Source of the DNA: Echinococcus granulosus
Taxonomy: Eukaryota > Platyhelminthes > Cestoda > Cyclophyllidea > Taeniidae
Assembly: GCF_000524195.1 (NCBI RefSeq)
Contig: NW_020170541.1
Location: 62,001-126,000 of the forward strand
Direction: 5' to 3'
DNA: 64,000 nucleotides
A model generated the notes under the pieces. That model did not search any database, was not told the DNA's origin, and saw only the letters and a list, made by a program, of their open reading frames with translations. This document shows positions 35,920 through 49,200 of this stretch, one piece after another. Made by a program: the position numbers and the translations under genes. Each line of letters opens with the position of its first letter. Position 1 is the stretch's first letter.

Positions 35920-36929
35920 CATTACTTTGATAACCTGCTTAGCTCTGCATTCGATTACGCGGACACATAAGTCTCCACAGACTGTACTTGCGCTTGGCGG
36001 AATGTAAATCAAGGCCATGTAAGTAGCCTTAGCTCTCCTGTACGTCAACAATTTAGCCATCCTACTGCGAGTCCTTTCGACTTCAAGGAAGACTCAAGGC
36101 CCTTCATTAGTGATTTCCATCTCTCAATGCTAAACCTTAACGCGACAGAAGGTCATTTGTTATCGATGGGACAATCCAATAAAAGGATTGAAAATGACTA
36201 CTTTCCGCAACTACCCCAGCTCCATGTTCTGTAGAGTTGCTTTTAATAACTGAAGCCAGTAATACCAGCCATAAGCCATCTGGAAAAGTTAGCAACGGAG
36301 CTGTCTACAGCGCCTCTATGAAGATATCAATTAAGCGAATACGGGATACCTTCACCACTACTAACTAAAGAGAGTCTAGATAGATACGTAGCTAGGCAGC
36401 ATCGTAGCGAGGTCAAAGTGATAAGGTGAGATGGGAGCAAAAACATTAGCCACCGAAATCATTTACACCCCGGTTTTGCTCTAGTGATTCCGCTTTTAGG
36501 CAAGACTTCATACAACTAGCGACGGAGATACGTCATTCAATCTCCAGTAGTGTAGACAGTACAGTACATTTCCCTGTTAAGTCGAAACTCAAGATTCAGA
36601 TGCAGACGCAGACTCAGTGCAATTGCGGAAATGTATTAGTAGCTATGGTATCAAATATCTCAGTTACATCCAGATTCCATAGCTAACGCAGCTGGTTCCC
36701 GGGTGTTTTTTTAAGTCACCAACTTTTGTGAATGCCAAAGTGGAAGATTGACCAAGGAAGACGTTGTGAACGACGACGCTATTGATAGCTTGTTCAAATC
36801 TGCCTTCGATTAGGCGGGCACTTGTGTCTCCCCAAAATGCACTTCTACTCGGTGGCATGGATTCCAATTCAAGGCGGTAGATTCAGCTCCTCCACGCTAC
36901 TCTGACTTCTATCACGTCGGGGCGCTACA
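35920..36929 (-). mobile_element. Old, degraded TRIM-like LTR element, minus strand
   Basis: Two divergent LTR copies in reverse orientation lie at about 35920-36105 and 36760-36929; the second ends in GCGCTACA. They share a subtype feature: TTCGATTA(C/G)GCGG followed by CACA/CACTTGTGTCTCC. The interior keeps family traces: GCTTTTAGGCAAGACTTC then ACTAGCGACGGA near 36491-36528, and ACAGTACAG near 36555. Alignment by eye is weak in places and the borders are approximate. Confidence 0.55.
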
Positions 36930-37742
36930 TGGCTAGCGTTTTTTGAGACCGCGTGTAAAAATTTGTTTCACAAAGTACTTTTCAAGCACCTGATGAAATT
37001 ATTGATTGGATATTAAATAGAACTGAGTATTTCATTTCATACGCTCTACATTAAATTAATAAAACGACAGTAAAATCTCAGGTACCACACTGGTGTGCCT
37101 TACACTCACTCAGATGCATATATAAGGTTTTGCTTACTATGTCTAGTTCGAATTTTGTGTACATCGCCACCTCCACTATCATTCGTTAAGATTTTGAACT
37201 GAAAACGCTTGGGGACTTTTTAAGAGCCAAAAGACTTTTCGCTACTTGACAACAGTGAGTCATCAAATTGCTTTGGATAATGGCCCTTATTGTACATAAA
37301 TCCCAGAAATATTTCATAAATTACATATTTTCATTCCTCATGGAATAGGTGTGACTAGCTGTCCTTTGATGAGGGCTTCCGAATTGGCTTTACTATTGTC
37401 AAGAAAATATAAATTTGCAAGAGTAATTCCACTTTTTTTATAAACCCACTTCAAGGATGCTTAAAAAAACCACCTCTTTTACAGATCACAGCAATAGTTG
37501 TTTATTTGAATATGAACCTAAAGAAGGGCTTTTTCCTAATTTGCTTTCAATAACCTTGATAGAAATAGATCTTCCAAATTTTGAAAGTGTTTCATTTATT
37601 CGTCTTTACTAATGAATGAAGAAAGTGAAAAGGTTTGCATTTACGTAAAAAAGATAAAAAGGCACAAAAAGCATAGAATAATGACTTTGACTGTTGTTTG
37701 AGGGACTATGCAGTAAATTGATTACCTTAGAAACAATCCTAC

Positions 37743-38794
37743 TGTAGCACCCCGAGTCTTTCCTGAAGACGAAAGATATTATAGCAGTATGGCAGAATAT
37801 ATAGTGCTGGTGTGCAGAAGAGCTGGGCGGCTGCTGACATGGCCCAGAGGCAATGCCTTCAAGCAGAAGTGCAAAACGGAGAGCTAAACGAACTACTAAA
37901 GTATTACACAGACCCCCTCTACTTTCAGGCGTCGTTCCCACACCCTCTTGGGCCAATCTCTCCCGTCCACCATCAAAGCCCTTCAAACAACTGTGTCAGT
38001 CATCGGATTTGGGTGCAACTGAGAAGATATTAAGATGCAACGTCACTGACGCCACTTAACAATTCCACTGGATCTGGAATTTCATCCTGTTTTGGAACTG
38101 TATTGGTAAAGGGGAATGTGCAGGCCATCATGAATGTACACTGCTAGTCTTAGAAAGATCGGCCCAAAAGCAGGGTAGTTTAATAAAGGACAGAGCTTAA
38201 AATAGTTTTGTTAGGATAGTATATCGTGTCTATTTTTTCTTGCCACTTTGTTCGCACATCAGTGTTGCCCAGGCACACATCTGCCTGGGTTCTATCCAGG
38301 TTGTAGAGAAGAGGAGGAAGTAATGGGAGTTTGCATAAATGACGTCTTCAAAAGGGTATGGTAGACAATTTCGTAACTCGCTTTTACAGATGGTTCGTAC
38401 TAGTGTCGCTTCACTTATTAATAGTATTCTTGCTGAACACGGTAATAGGGTAGTTGTTGAAGATAGGCTTCATAGTCAGCCCTTCTCAAGGGGTCATCAC
38501 AGATTCTTCCATCCTCAGCGTATGATCTTCTTCAATCACAAAGCTGTTTAGCAGGGTAGTTGTCCTTTAGGATGGAGCTAGATTTCCGCTACCACCAAAG
38601 TAGCCCCCCGAGTCTTCCCTGAAGTCGGAAGAAGCCATGGTACTAGGACGAAATGTAAACTGCAGAAGCATAAAGTGGCTTTGGGGCTACTGACATGGTC
38701 CAGAAACCATGTCGCCCAGTAGAAGTGCAAAATAGGAGTTTTGAGCACCCGCAACACCAAAGCGAAGAGATAAGCTAGCGATCAAAGTATCACA
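37743..38794 (+). mobile_element. Complete TRIM-like LTR element, plus strand
   Basis: Directly repeated LTRs lie at 37743-37908 (TGTAGC to TATTACA) and about 38599-38794 (AGTAGC to TATCACA). Both carry CCCCGAGTCTT(T/C)CCTGAAG and GCTACTGACATGG(C/T)CC-type blocks. The interior is about 690 bases and aligns with the element at 61395-62466: CAGTCATC(G/A)GATTT near 38000, AATTC(C/T)ACTGGATCT near 38062-38078, CTT(G/A)CCAC(T/C)TTGTTC near 38240, and CACAGATTCTTCCATCC near 38498. It has no convincing reading frame. Flanks do not show a clear duplication. Confidence 0.88.
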
Positions 38795-39352
38795 CTGCAC
38801 TTTTTATGAAGAAAAGCATAAAACATGAGATGTCACCAGAATGGGCTGACATACTTATACCATAAAAGAACCTCTATCATTTACAGAGAAGAGGTTAACT
38901 ACATCATCTTTACTTCAGAGTTTATGTTTCATTTTATTTCTGGAAAGTGGGTTTCCTACAACAGCTCGATGTTTGCCATGGGTTCCATTTACTCTACACA
39001 ATGCCGTTCTTAAAACATCTCTTAAACGCACTCAAAATAATTGCGCGTTAAAAAGAGTGAAAAAGATCTGTTATATCGAAAATGTATAGCCTGGTGAAGG
39101 CCTTATATCCAACTCGTTCCATCTAATAATGAGCAAACTGACTTCCACACTTGGCTGCATAAGTTTTTTTGAAGACAAACTGCAACGCGTTTAGCAACTT
39201 GATTTAAAATTTGTAACGTTTTGTAAGGCCTTAAATTTATTTGATCTGTAACGTACATTAGCCGCTAGCTAATGGATTCTTTAAGTCGCAACGTTTAAGT
39301 CTGCGATTGTGAAGTGCATCACAATCTTTTACAATTATACCTTTTTAACGTT

Positions 39353-39500
39353 TCAGCTGCAATCTTTGTGTCCTCCTTGACACTCCTCAAAGCTAACAGG
39401 CTCATAAAACACGCATTTGCATACAATGCAAGGAGTCTGTGGAACCAAAAGTGCATGAATGGTACAATAACCATGGCCATCCCCAGGTGGACATCCAGTC
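39353..39500 (-). CDS. Possible Cys-rich exon or gene fragment (weak)
   Basis: On the minus strand, an AG acceptor just before 39500 opens a 48-codon frame ending in TGA at 39353-39355. It is rich in Cys and Gly: GCPPGDGHGYC, then PCIVCKCVFYEP, then ECQGGHKDCS. Such spacing recalls an extracellular Cys-rich module, but it is too short to place in a family. A second minus-strand frame over the same bases is also open, so chance is a real alternative. No partner exons were found. Confidence 0.2.
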
Positions 39501-40235
39501 CTTCAGTTTCTCCATTCTCATCCTTCACACTAGTGGAATGGGAAAACTATCGCCTGCATTTGCATTGCAGATGCATCAAGTGGATGCGTTGTCTTGGTGC
39601 TGGTTTTGTGGCATATCCACACCCATCAAGCAACATTTGATCGGCGATGACAGCAAAGTGTACTCTGATATCTCTTCTCGTTATTATTTTGGTCACGGTC
39701 TGGGCAAGCATTGGTAAATATTATCGAACTTTACAAAGAATTACTTAATTTGTTACAGTTATTCATCCCATCTAGATTTGGTTGTGACTATTTTGTCTCT
39801 TTAACAGCATTGCTTTAGGATACTTATCAGTGATGAAATCTGCGAAACCCTTAAAATAGTCACACTGAAAGCAAGGAAATAAGAAGCATTTCTTAACTGT
39901 TTATGTGGGACTTGTGCAGTCATTCCACCTTTAATCTCAATACCCGGGTTTTCCAATTGGTTCAGCGAAAAAAGTGATCATATATAAAGTACTTATTAAT
40001 GTTTATGAATCGCAACACATTATGAAGATTTTATCGCTTTGGAATAGAAAATAAGATCGGCTAAGGATAATATGCTTCCACTCAACTTACTATCCGTTTC
40101 TGTCTTATTCCCTCTAATCGCATTTAAGCTTTCCCTTTGCCGAGGATTAACACATTTAGTTCTGTAAATTGCGACAAAGTTTCCCAGAAAAATATAAGCA
40201 TCCAATGTGATTTTTCTTTTTAACTGCCCTTCTAG

Positions 40236-43200
40236 AGCCTTTTCGTGTGGTTCCACAAAATCTGACCGTAGATTTCGGTACAAATGTCTATCAAGCCTGC
40301 CAGCCAGCAGTCAGACCGGATTTTATCAACTGGTATGTGAACGATGTAAGTTGCAGGTGATCTGATATTCTGGTTTCTTGTTTAAAACGCGTCCATTGAC
40401 AGTATACCGATCCATTTAGAAGCTAGTGGGAGGCTGTTTGTTGCATTCGATTAATATCACGAGCAAGGTCTCGAATCCTCGATACAAGATTTACATGAGT
40501 CAAGAAGATGAAGAAGGTGGAATACCGGTTTGCTACCTCTTTGTTCAACGTTTGGAGGAGAAGGATTCCGGTGTCTGGTCTTGCAAGTCAAGTCATCCGG
40601 ATTCCAATATTCATGAGGTCTCGTCCAAGGTACTCGTGCATGGTAAGTTGCTTCTATTTTTGGTCTTGAGTGTAGCATGAATGTGCTTGTAGGCTCGGTG
40701 TAAATAAAAGTTTGTTTAATCTTTCACTTATTACAAATAAATATCTACGAAGCAGATAATAAAAGTATAGCGCCATGAGACTTCTCTGCAGGCAAAAAAA
40801 GGTATAATACTCGGGCAGAGTATGCATTTTTGACGGAGAGAAGGGCTAAAGGGCTACTGACGTGGTCAGGAGGCCATGCCGCCCGGGAGAAGTACAATGG
40901 TGGGGCTCCTAATTAGCCCGCTATTAAAATCGAGAGTTACACAAACATTTAGAGCATTACAAAGTGTTACTGACCCCGTTAATATAATCCAGAATCAAAT
41001 TTTTACAAATATCTGCAATGCATTTGAAGTATTTGAAGTTTGCTGAAAATTCAAACCTCAAAATATTCCTTGTTTTAAGTCAGTTTCAACTAAGCAAATC
41101 CGATTGCTTGTAGGGGACACTTTACGACTGATTGGAATTGTTGCCAAAATACTTAAAACTTTCTTCATCACAGTACTAATTAGACATTCTGGTGAAGGAT
41201 CACGTAAGGTGGGAATACATTTGTTGCAGAATTTTTGTCCCTAAGGAAACATCAACTTGGCACTTCACTTTATAACTAGTAAGGGGTCTTAAAAGTTAAC
41301 CCCTCGAATCAATTCATTTCAAGAAATTAAAATATGAAGCGCCACTTCAACATCATAAAATATTGAGATTTGAGATGAATAGAGGTACATTTCCGTTTTT
41401 TTACATTTGTACAGAATTTGGTCCTTAGTTATTTAGTCTAGTCTCCAACAGTTAAGAGAAATGAATGCGTAAAATATGTCCATATAACATTGGAGGTAAT
41501 CAAAGGTCTTGAAATTTGCGGTACTCAACTTTCCTCCTCTCCACTAAGGCATCAGAAGAGGAACGTGCCAGGTACTTAAGTGGGTCCCACTCCACGCCAA
41601 CTGGCGGGGTAATCGAGCCATCGGACTATCCTTTTTGAGTCATACATTTCATTTGCCTCAAATCGTTTCAGCACAGTTCGACTTTAAAAGCCATTTAAAA
41701 CGGAATCAAAGGAGACCACCTTTTCGTCTTCAGTATCTGCTACTGCATGTTACGATACGTGATACATCATGTTTTCAACTGTTGCAAATTTCATAAGTTA
41801 GCTAAAATAAGTGGTCCCTATTTCTTTATTGGATGATTAAATCACTTTTAACGTAACTTTAGGGGTTTTAAACCAAAATATATTTCAAAAATTGATCTGA
41901 GGACTCTGGTTTTTCTTTCATAGAAACTTTAACTTAACGCTTTTTTCTTTTTACACAACTTGATATATTATTTTGTTCAGATAACTTAAAACTTGAATGG
42001 AATTACTGAAACTGTGAATCTCATATTAAAAACTAATTAATGTGCACTATTCTTTGTAGCAAGTGCTCCGAATCGTGAAACTCTAAATGATTTTCAGAGT
42101 TATTTTTTTCTTAAAACACGCCCCACATTTGGGAACCAGCTTTATTTGTGTAACAAAGGAAAGGGAGGCATTTAGTGTAATTTAAAACAAAGTAAAAGGA
42201 AAGGAAGCGAAAGTAGTATGGAGTGGTTTTTACAGCACTAGGCACGATGACCTTCTTTACTCTTTCAACCCAGTATGCGTGCTTTGGTCAAAGATTTTTG
42301 ATATTCCCTGAAAGGCAAAAAATGTCGAGACGCTACAAAAGACAGCTTTTCTGCTTAAAAAACCTACAAACAAACCGTGGGAGTGACTTTAATCAGTCAC
42401 TTTCGTCTCTTTTTCGAACCGAAATTAGCATTTAACTAATCCCGCGAACAGACTAATCCCATTGGCAAAAACCTACTGCTTAATTAAAAAAATGCTCCAA
42501 TTACTCTTTTCGCTGGTGCTGATAAAATTCCCGGTTATTCACTTATTCTGGCAAGCGCTATTCGACATTTTAATGGATGCACTAGGGCAATTGATTGCCG
42601 AATGCAGTCTTACTTTCGCCCTCCCCCTACTAGATAAGACAATGCTTTTAAAAGTGTTTTTGCGAAATGGAACAAACTTGAGGGAGAAAGCCATAGTGCG
42701 GGCTACCTGTTCTGCCAGGGGTGTGCGTCGAACACCTAATCTGCGGATCATGTTCGGTGGGGAGCCGATCAAAACCACGTCACCGACCAAAGTCGTTGAA
42801 GAAAATGGTAAGAAAACCACCTTTCAGTGTTTCATTGATCACAGTTTCCCACTGGAGCATTAGATCAGTCTCTGTTTTGTTTCCGTCAACAACACCAAGC
42901 ACATAAATTACCCAAATTACGTTTTTTTACCTGCTAAGTAGCGTCGACGGGAGCAACTCACCTTACGTAATTGTCACGATTAGTTCAACTTAAAGTAGCT
43001 TCTTAACTTTTTCTTCTTTAAAAAACCTTAACTTTTGATTCAATCATGCTTTTCGAAAGCAACTTTCCATCCCAGTCTGGAATTTGCTGCTTCATTTTAG
43101 TTTAGCTAATATATGCTAAAACAAAACCCGTATCTTACCACAAAAGTTTATTCATCTATGTGTCTTTGTGATGGGAACATTGTAAATTAAAAAATGTGCT

Positions 43201-46200
43201 AGCTTTACATCCCAGGGTGCAATATTTCGCCCCCCCCATATTTAGTGACCATGAACAGGGCTAGTCACATTTTGGGGATACTAATGTTGTCTAAGTTCAT
43301 TGCCATCTTATAGTAAGAAAAAGAGTTGTCCCTAGATTTGATTGAACGCAACATGGCGATGATTAACTAATATCAAGTAGGCTTCCATACCAGTGGAGAG
43401 CAACTATTCATCGTGCTATTTTGCAGAATCTCGCCCTTGACTCTTCATAAAGCTAACTTAAGCAGAGTCCCGGTTTTTTTGAAAATACCAGGTCTTTATA
43501 CACTTGATGAGAAGTTTCAATAGATTTTTTCCACAAATTCTGTCGTGTTTCCTGTAAATTTGGGATTTATTTTAGTGTTTTTTTTAAGTGACGACTAACT
43601 AGTCGGACTAATAAGCGACACCGACTTCTTTATTTGACATTTTACTCAAAGTTTGTCTGTTTTTTATTTGAAATATGCCAATTTCCTTATATAATCACTC
43701 AAATAACCTGCATTCCCTGCAGTGATGAATTCATTCCTCAACCAGACATAAGGTACACGAAAAACAAGCCGTTCTTTCCACTTTGTTATTTAACATTGTC
43801 CGATGGGGTGGTGACGCATTTCCATTTGCCCAAGGCCAGGGAGTAGGGCGATCACGAGGCAGTAGTAGGTGTCGTTTTTAAATAAAATCCAGGAGGAGTA
43901 CAGAGTTTGAGCTTCTCCTTTATTTTTCCCACATTTGTGAGGATACACAAGGGTGAAAGATGATTATATATAATGAGTATTCGTAGCTATGTATGATTGT
44001 TTTTGAATCAGTTTCGTATAACACCGTGAGGTTGCCAACCCAGATGTTATGTCACCTACAATGTAATAAGAATATTTAATCAAGTGGGTGCCACTGAACT
44101 AAACTATTCAATCAGACAAAACAGCTTTTAGAGGGCCAACTTCTGAACTCAATTAATATTCACATCAACTCTGATAGGTTGTTCAACTCGTTTTACTTCT
44201 TTCCGACCTTATTTAAAAAGCTTTGGTGAAGTAGTTATTTCACTTTTTCCTTCACCTAAAACAAGAGACATTGAACATTTAATAAAATTGACATTTCCTC
44301 AGCCAACCTTTGAATTCGCTCCTTGTTTGACGAGCAGTGTCTAGTTTGACAGACATAACCTCTTTTTAGCGCACAAGACCGTATCAATGTGTTTTACCAA
44401 AGTTAAATATCGCGATAGCATTAAATTTTGATCAAGACACTTCCTAAAACTGTTTTTATCTATAATAAATTCTCATTTAAAACAATCTGATTGCAGGTGT
44501 TAAAGTCAATAAAATTTGGAATCTCTTGGCCGTACGAATATTGCCGTAAAACTTATTTTAGGACGGGGGGGGAGGTTGAGGAGGCTTGACCAGTGGAAGA
44601 ACGTTTGAACGTGTAATGATTCTTACGTGGTGATGAACTGAATAAATCGAGAAGACATTCAACTAATTCGTTGATGTTGCTTATAAAACTTTAGGTGAAT
44701 ACAACGTCACAGTAGATGCAGACATCCCCTTGGACTGGCGCAGTCACTTGCGTCTTTTAACCTGCCATGCTGATGTTGGTGACTTTAAGAGCGTCCAGCA
44801 AATTTTCATCGTCATTCATCTGAGTACGTAAGTTAAATCTAATTCAATAATTTCACTTTCCCTTTTCTACTCGATACAGCACTCAACTGTCCATCTGTGG
44901 CACGGAACAGTCAAGATTCTATCAAAGGTAGTCTATTTTAGCCGCAACTAAAAGAGCCGTGATCTCTGAGTCTGCTCTTTTATGTCATGCAACTTAAAGA
45001 TACCCCATCATGTTATCCAAATTTTCACTTTTATCTGTTAAATCTAATTTCTTCCTATCAATTTTTCTTTTATTAGGAATGATTTTCCAATAAGACTTCA
45101 GGAACATTAAATGCAATTTGTTTTCCTTAATTTTTACTTTTAGAACAAGAAACGGGGAGAAGGAGTAGGATCCCCATGCCAGATCGATACATCCCTTGGG
45201 TGCATTTGCTGTATTCGTTGAAAAAGTTGTTTTTTTGAGTAATTTTGCACCAAAAAGACCCTTATCGCGTGCTTCCTGATAGAAGAGAGCACTATATGGG
45301 GAATCCATCCAAACTCCAACGTCTCATCCTTCTCGCTTTACCGAGTTCTTTAAAGACCTTGCATTTCAAGTGTATAATGGTTCATTATTTTATGTCGATT
45401 TAAAAAGGCCTTCGAATATGAAGCGGGACTTTCCTTACTTTTTCACCTGTCGAGTGGGAGGTAGAAGTTGAAATTCCCGATCATAATTACCAGGTGCGCA
45501 ATTCCGAATTCCTTTAGCAATAGGCAGATTTTATCTGCAATACTAACATTGAAATCTAGGCAAGGCCTTGTCACACACCAACAAAACTGCCACGTGAAAA
45601 AAAAACGGTTTCACGAATTGTCGCCTTGCAAAATATCCGACTGCATTAACAGACGCATAATTCAACTGCCACAGTAAATGTATTTGACACCTTAACTGTC
45701 AAAGCTCGTCAACCAAAAATAAAAGGTCTGTATACGCGAGCGTTTGGGTTCGCAAAACAATGTATTCACTAGCTTGCGGAATTCTGCAGCTTAAAATCAG
45801 GAGAGGTTGGAAGTTGTACAGATAATCTCTTTAAATTTATTCAAAATGGTGACAACAAAATGTTGGAATCGGCATAAATCTTAGTTAAAACTTCTTCATG
45901 TCCTTTTTGTTAAAAATGAGGAAAGAATTTTGGAAAATGTTGCTTATTTTGATCATGAATGGGTGAAATTTTGACATGGGTGACTGAGTAAATCACTCGA
46001 ATTAGAGGTTACTTCTTAAATAATTTTAGAAACTGGGAAAATCCAAAATGTTCAGTCTATTTGGTCATCAAAAATACATAAGGCGTAATTTTTCAGGAGC
46101 TAAGGCTCTAATGTCAATGAAATTTGCCAAACGGGAGATTTGCATGATCAACATTCATGGAATTGTTTTCATGAAGTCAACGAAAACATTTAACGACGAA

Positions 46201-49200
46201 ATTCAGTGTTGTGCTTTCATCCTTAACCAATCTGACTAAAAAAAGGAACGTGAATTTTCAGACTCAAAACGCATTTCTCCGGTGTGTTTTTTAAACCGAC
46301 CTCCGACTACACAATTTGTTTCACATAATACTTAAAGGAACTAAGGAAAATAAAAAGGCCATCTCAGGGAGGTATCACCACAGTAGTGAAGATTTCTTAG
46401 GCTCTTTGTCAACCAAAATAAACACATCGATTAAAAATGTTTTAAATGACGCATTTTAGCATCCCCCCAAAGCAAGTCTTTGAAATACTTGCAATAGAAG
46501 AAATATTGTCATGGCTATTGCTGCAGGAAGACACAAAGACGAGGTGATTTCTACTGTAAAAGTGATGTATTGCTGTAAACTTCTGTTTATTTGTAAACAT
46601 TCTCAGAACTGGTAGGACAAATGGCATGATTATGTTCGCACGCAAAGCATTCATAGGTGGGCAAAAAGTGCCCTGATTAATAACTAGGTAGTGGTAGAAA
46701 ATAGTGTCCATTTTTAGCGACAATACATCAGTTTCTCTCCTAGTAGTCGAACGTAACCCTGCAAATAAAATTTTAATGCTTTTTTTTATCCCTTTGGAAA
46801 ATTGTGGAAGAGCTGGTTTCTACTAGTCTAGGATTGTAATGCCTCGATAGTTTGTTTTACTCTATGTTTGGCTGGGGGTTATTTAAGTCAGCGTAGATTG
46901 TACTTCCGCTCAGTGGCAAGGCCTTCTGGCCGTTTCAGTAGCCTCTCTCTGTATGCTAGTAACACGTTTTTCGCCATACAGCTATGACTTCATATGGCCT
47001 TAGGAAAGACCTGGGATTCTGCATAATGGTAGCAAAACTGAGTGAATCATCCCAAAATAGTATTTGAACAAAAACGATTAGTTCTTTGATTATATATCGT
47101 ACAATTCCCCAGAAATACGAGTGGTTTGCACTTAGACTACCCAAACCTCTAACCAAAGCGTTTTTCTCGTTTTTATACCGTTTATTAGGGGTTTGAAATT
47201 CCACTAATTTTTGCAAAAGTGTAAACATCACTTGCAAACGTGGCCATGAATAACGGGTGTAAAATGATTAGCTAAGTTTCCAACCAATCAGAGCCTGGAT
47301 CAGATGGTTATATTCGCCTCGCCAGTGTTTGCAATTTGAGGTGGAGTTCATAGCCTAAAATGACTCTTTTGCACTGCATTCTTCTGAAGTGCATGTTATA
47401 TTTTGGTATGTATATTTTTAAATTTTACTGCAGCCAAAATACAGCAAATCTCTTGAATAAACGAATGGGGACTTATTGTAACCAACTTGAAGGGTGATAT
47501 TAGCTTGGAATAGTTTGCCCTAAATAAAAAGCCCTTTTTAGAAGTCCAAGTTTTGATGGCACTGTCAAATTTGGTGAAATTTAAAGTCATATTCAAAATA
47601 CTGTTCAGATTTTTGCTTAAGTTATTATTGACCGTCGGCTTCCAAATTTTAAAAGCTCACCTTTTACCCACCCATAAACGACGATAAATTTTATTTTGTT
47701 GTTCTTTTGACAAATCCGCATAGAACGAAGGAGAGCATTTTTTTGTAACCGAATAGTATTAGAAAAATTTTGGGGAGATAGTGGTTATCATATGAAGGAA
47801 TTTTTTGCCTTACAAGATTAAAACAGTGAGCATCACTCGTGAGTGGAAGTCTAGTGGGATAAAAGCAGAGACTAGATTAACTTTATCACATTTTTGTTAA
47901 ATAATATACAAATTGCTGAAGATGGACGTTTGCTAATTCCCGAAATAAAAATCAAAATTTGATTTATTCCAGCCATGCGTATTGGCCTTGAGTGGATAGA
48001 CCAACTTTTGAGGAATTTTATCCATTTGAATAATTGATTGATACTTTTGCTAACTTATGACCTATGCATCTCGGCCAAAAAATATATGGTGTTCATTACA
48101 ATAGTGCAGCTGGTTGTACAGAAGGCGGAGCTATATCCACTTGTATTGCATCTCTCATTTAAAGCCAAACCATGCCGACATTGTTAATAATTGAGACTTT
48201 GATATGTCAATTTAAACTCATTGTTTTCTACTTTAGATACATTTACTTGGTAGACTTAGTTGTATTTGGTGGTATTCCTTAGAAATTGATGGTATTTTAG
48301 GCTGAAACAAACCTAGTCGTCCCAATAACGTAACCAAATTGCAACATCATTAATGTGTTTAATGGAATGATGAAGTTATTTTGAATATTTTTTATTCAAC
48401 GTATACAATGCGGATCTTTAAAACAGCAATAGCGATGATGTAAGATTTAGAGCTCCTTTGTCGTAAAAATAACTGCTTCTTTCCGTTTTAGGTGTATACG
48501 GCGACGCTCCGGATAAACTGGATGCACTTTTTGGGATAGTATCAGCGGAGAAAACACCGCCCAATCTCGAAAGTGACAGCTCCTCTGTCTCTCCATCTCT
48601 TTCCTCCTCTTCCTCACTAAATTCTTTCTTATCTCCTTCTGTTCCTGGGGAGTTCATTCTCTATGTGGACGAGTCCACTGATGTCATCATCATTACTTGT
48701 GAAGTCAGTCTCCCTTCGAAAGATCATTCTCTTCACCTGCTCTGCCCTCTAGTACCTGAAACACGGCTATGTTTCGAGAACTGTCGTCGCGTGTGCTCTC
48801 TTCCAGACTGTACAGACAAGCCAAAGCTTTTCACGGTTGAATGCGTTGAAGATTTGTTCGTGCGAGACATGTATAACATCTGGAAGTTTCGCTACATCAT
48901 TGATCGTCATGAAGCAGCTGTGGGAGGCACTTGGGGCTGTTTCCATGCCGGAAAGTCAACGGAGATTGTAAATGTCACCGTAACTTTGACAACAACTGCG
49001 GAACCGATTAGAAAGTCAACCGCAGTAGATTCAGGTGTTGGACGTACTCTATCTCCATGGCTGGGCTCTTCCGTTGGACAGCTGAACTCACGAGGGTCGA
49101 TCAGAGGCAAACATGAAGGAAATAATAGAACTTCAATGACCACACAACAACAGCAGAAAAGCAAGAGTAAGTGGAGAATAATGTTTTGCTGGTGTTTCTT

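Larger units (their letters stand above)
31468..40235. other. Gene-poor region rich in TRIM-like copies
   Basis: 8.8 kb between the phospholipase gene and the first recognised exon of the Ig-domain gene. From 32.2 to 38.8 kb it carries a solo LTR (+), a complete element (-), a solo LTR (-), a degraded element (-) and a complete element (+). The missing 5' exon with the signal peptide of the Ig gene probably lies here or in the 1.4 kb after 38.8 kb. No confident coding exon was found. Confidence 0.6.

Noticed and set aside
39314..39717. Two overlapping plus-strand frames of 92 and 108 codons
   Set aside because: Neither contains Ig-type Cys/Trp spacing, and their phases do not join the Ig-domain gene.
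31468..40235. CRISPR array or tandem satellite
   Set aside because: The repeated units are dispersed, occur in both orientations with irregular spacing, and pair as LTRs; there are no regular short spacers.
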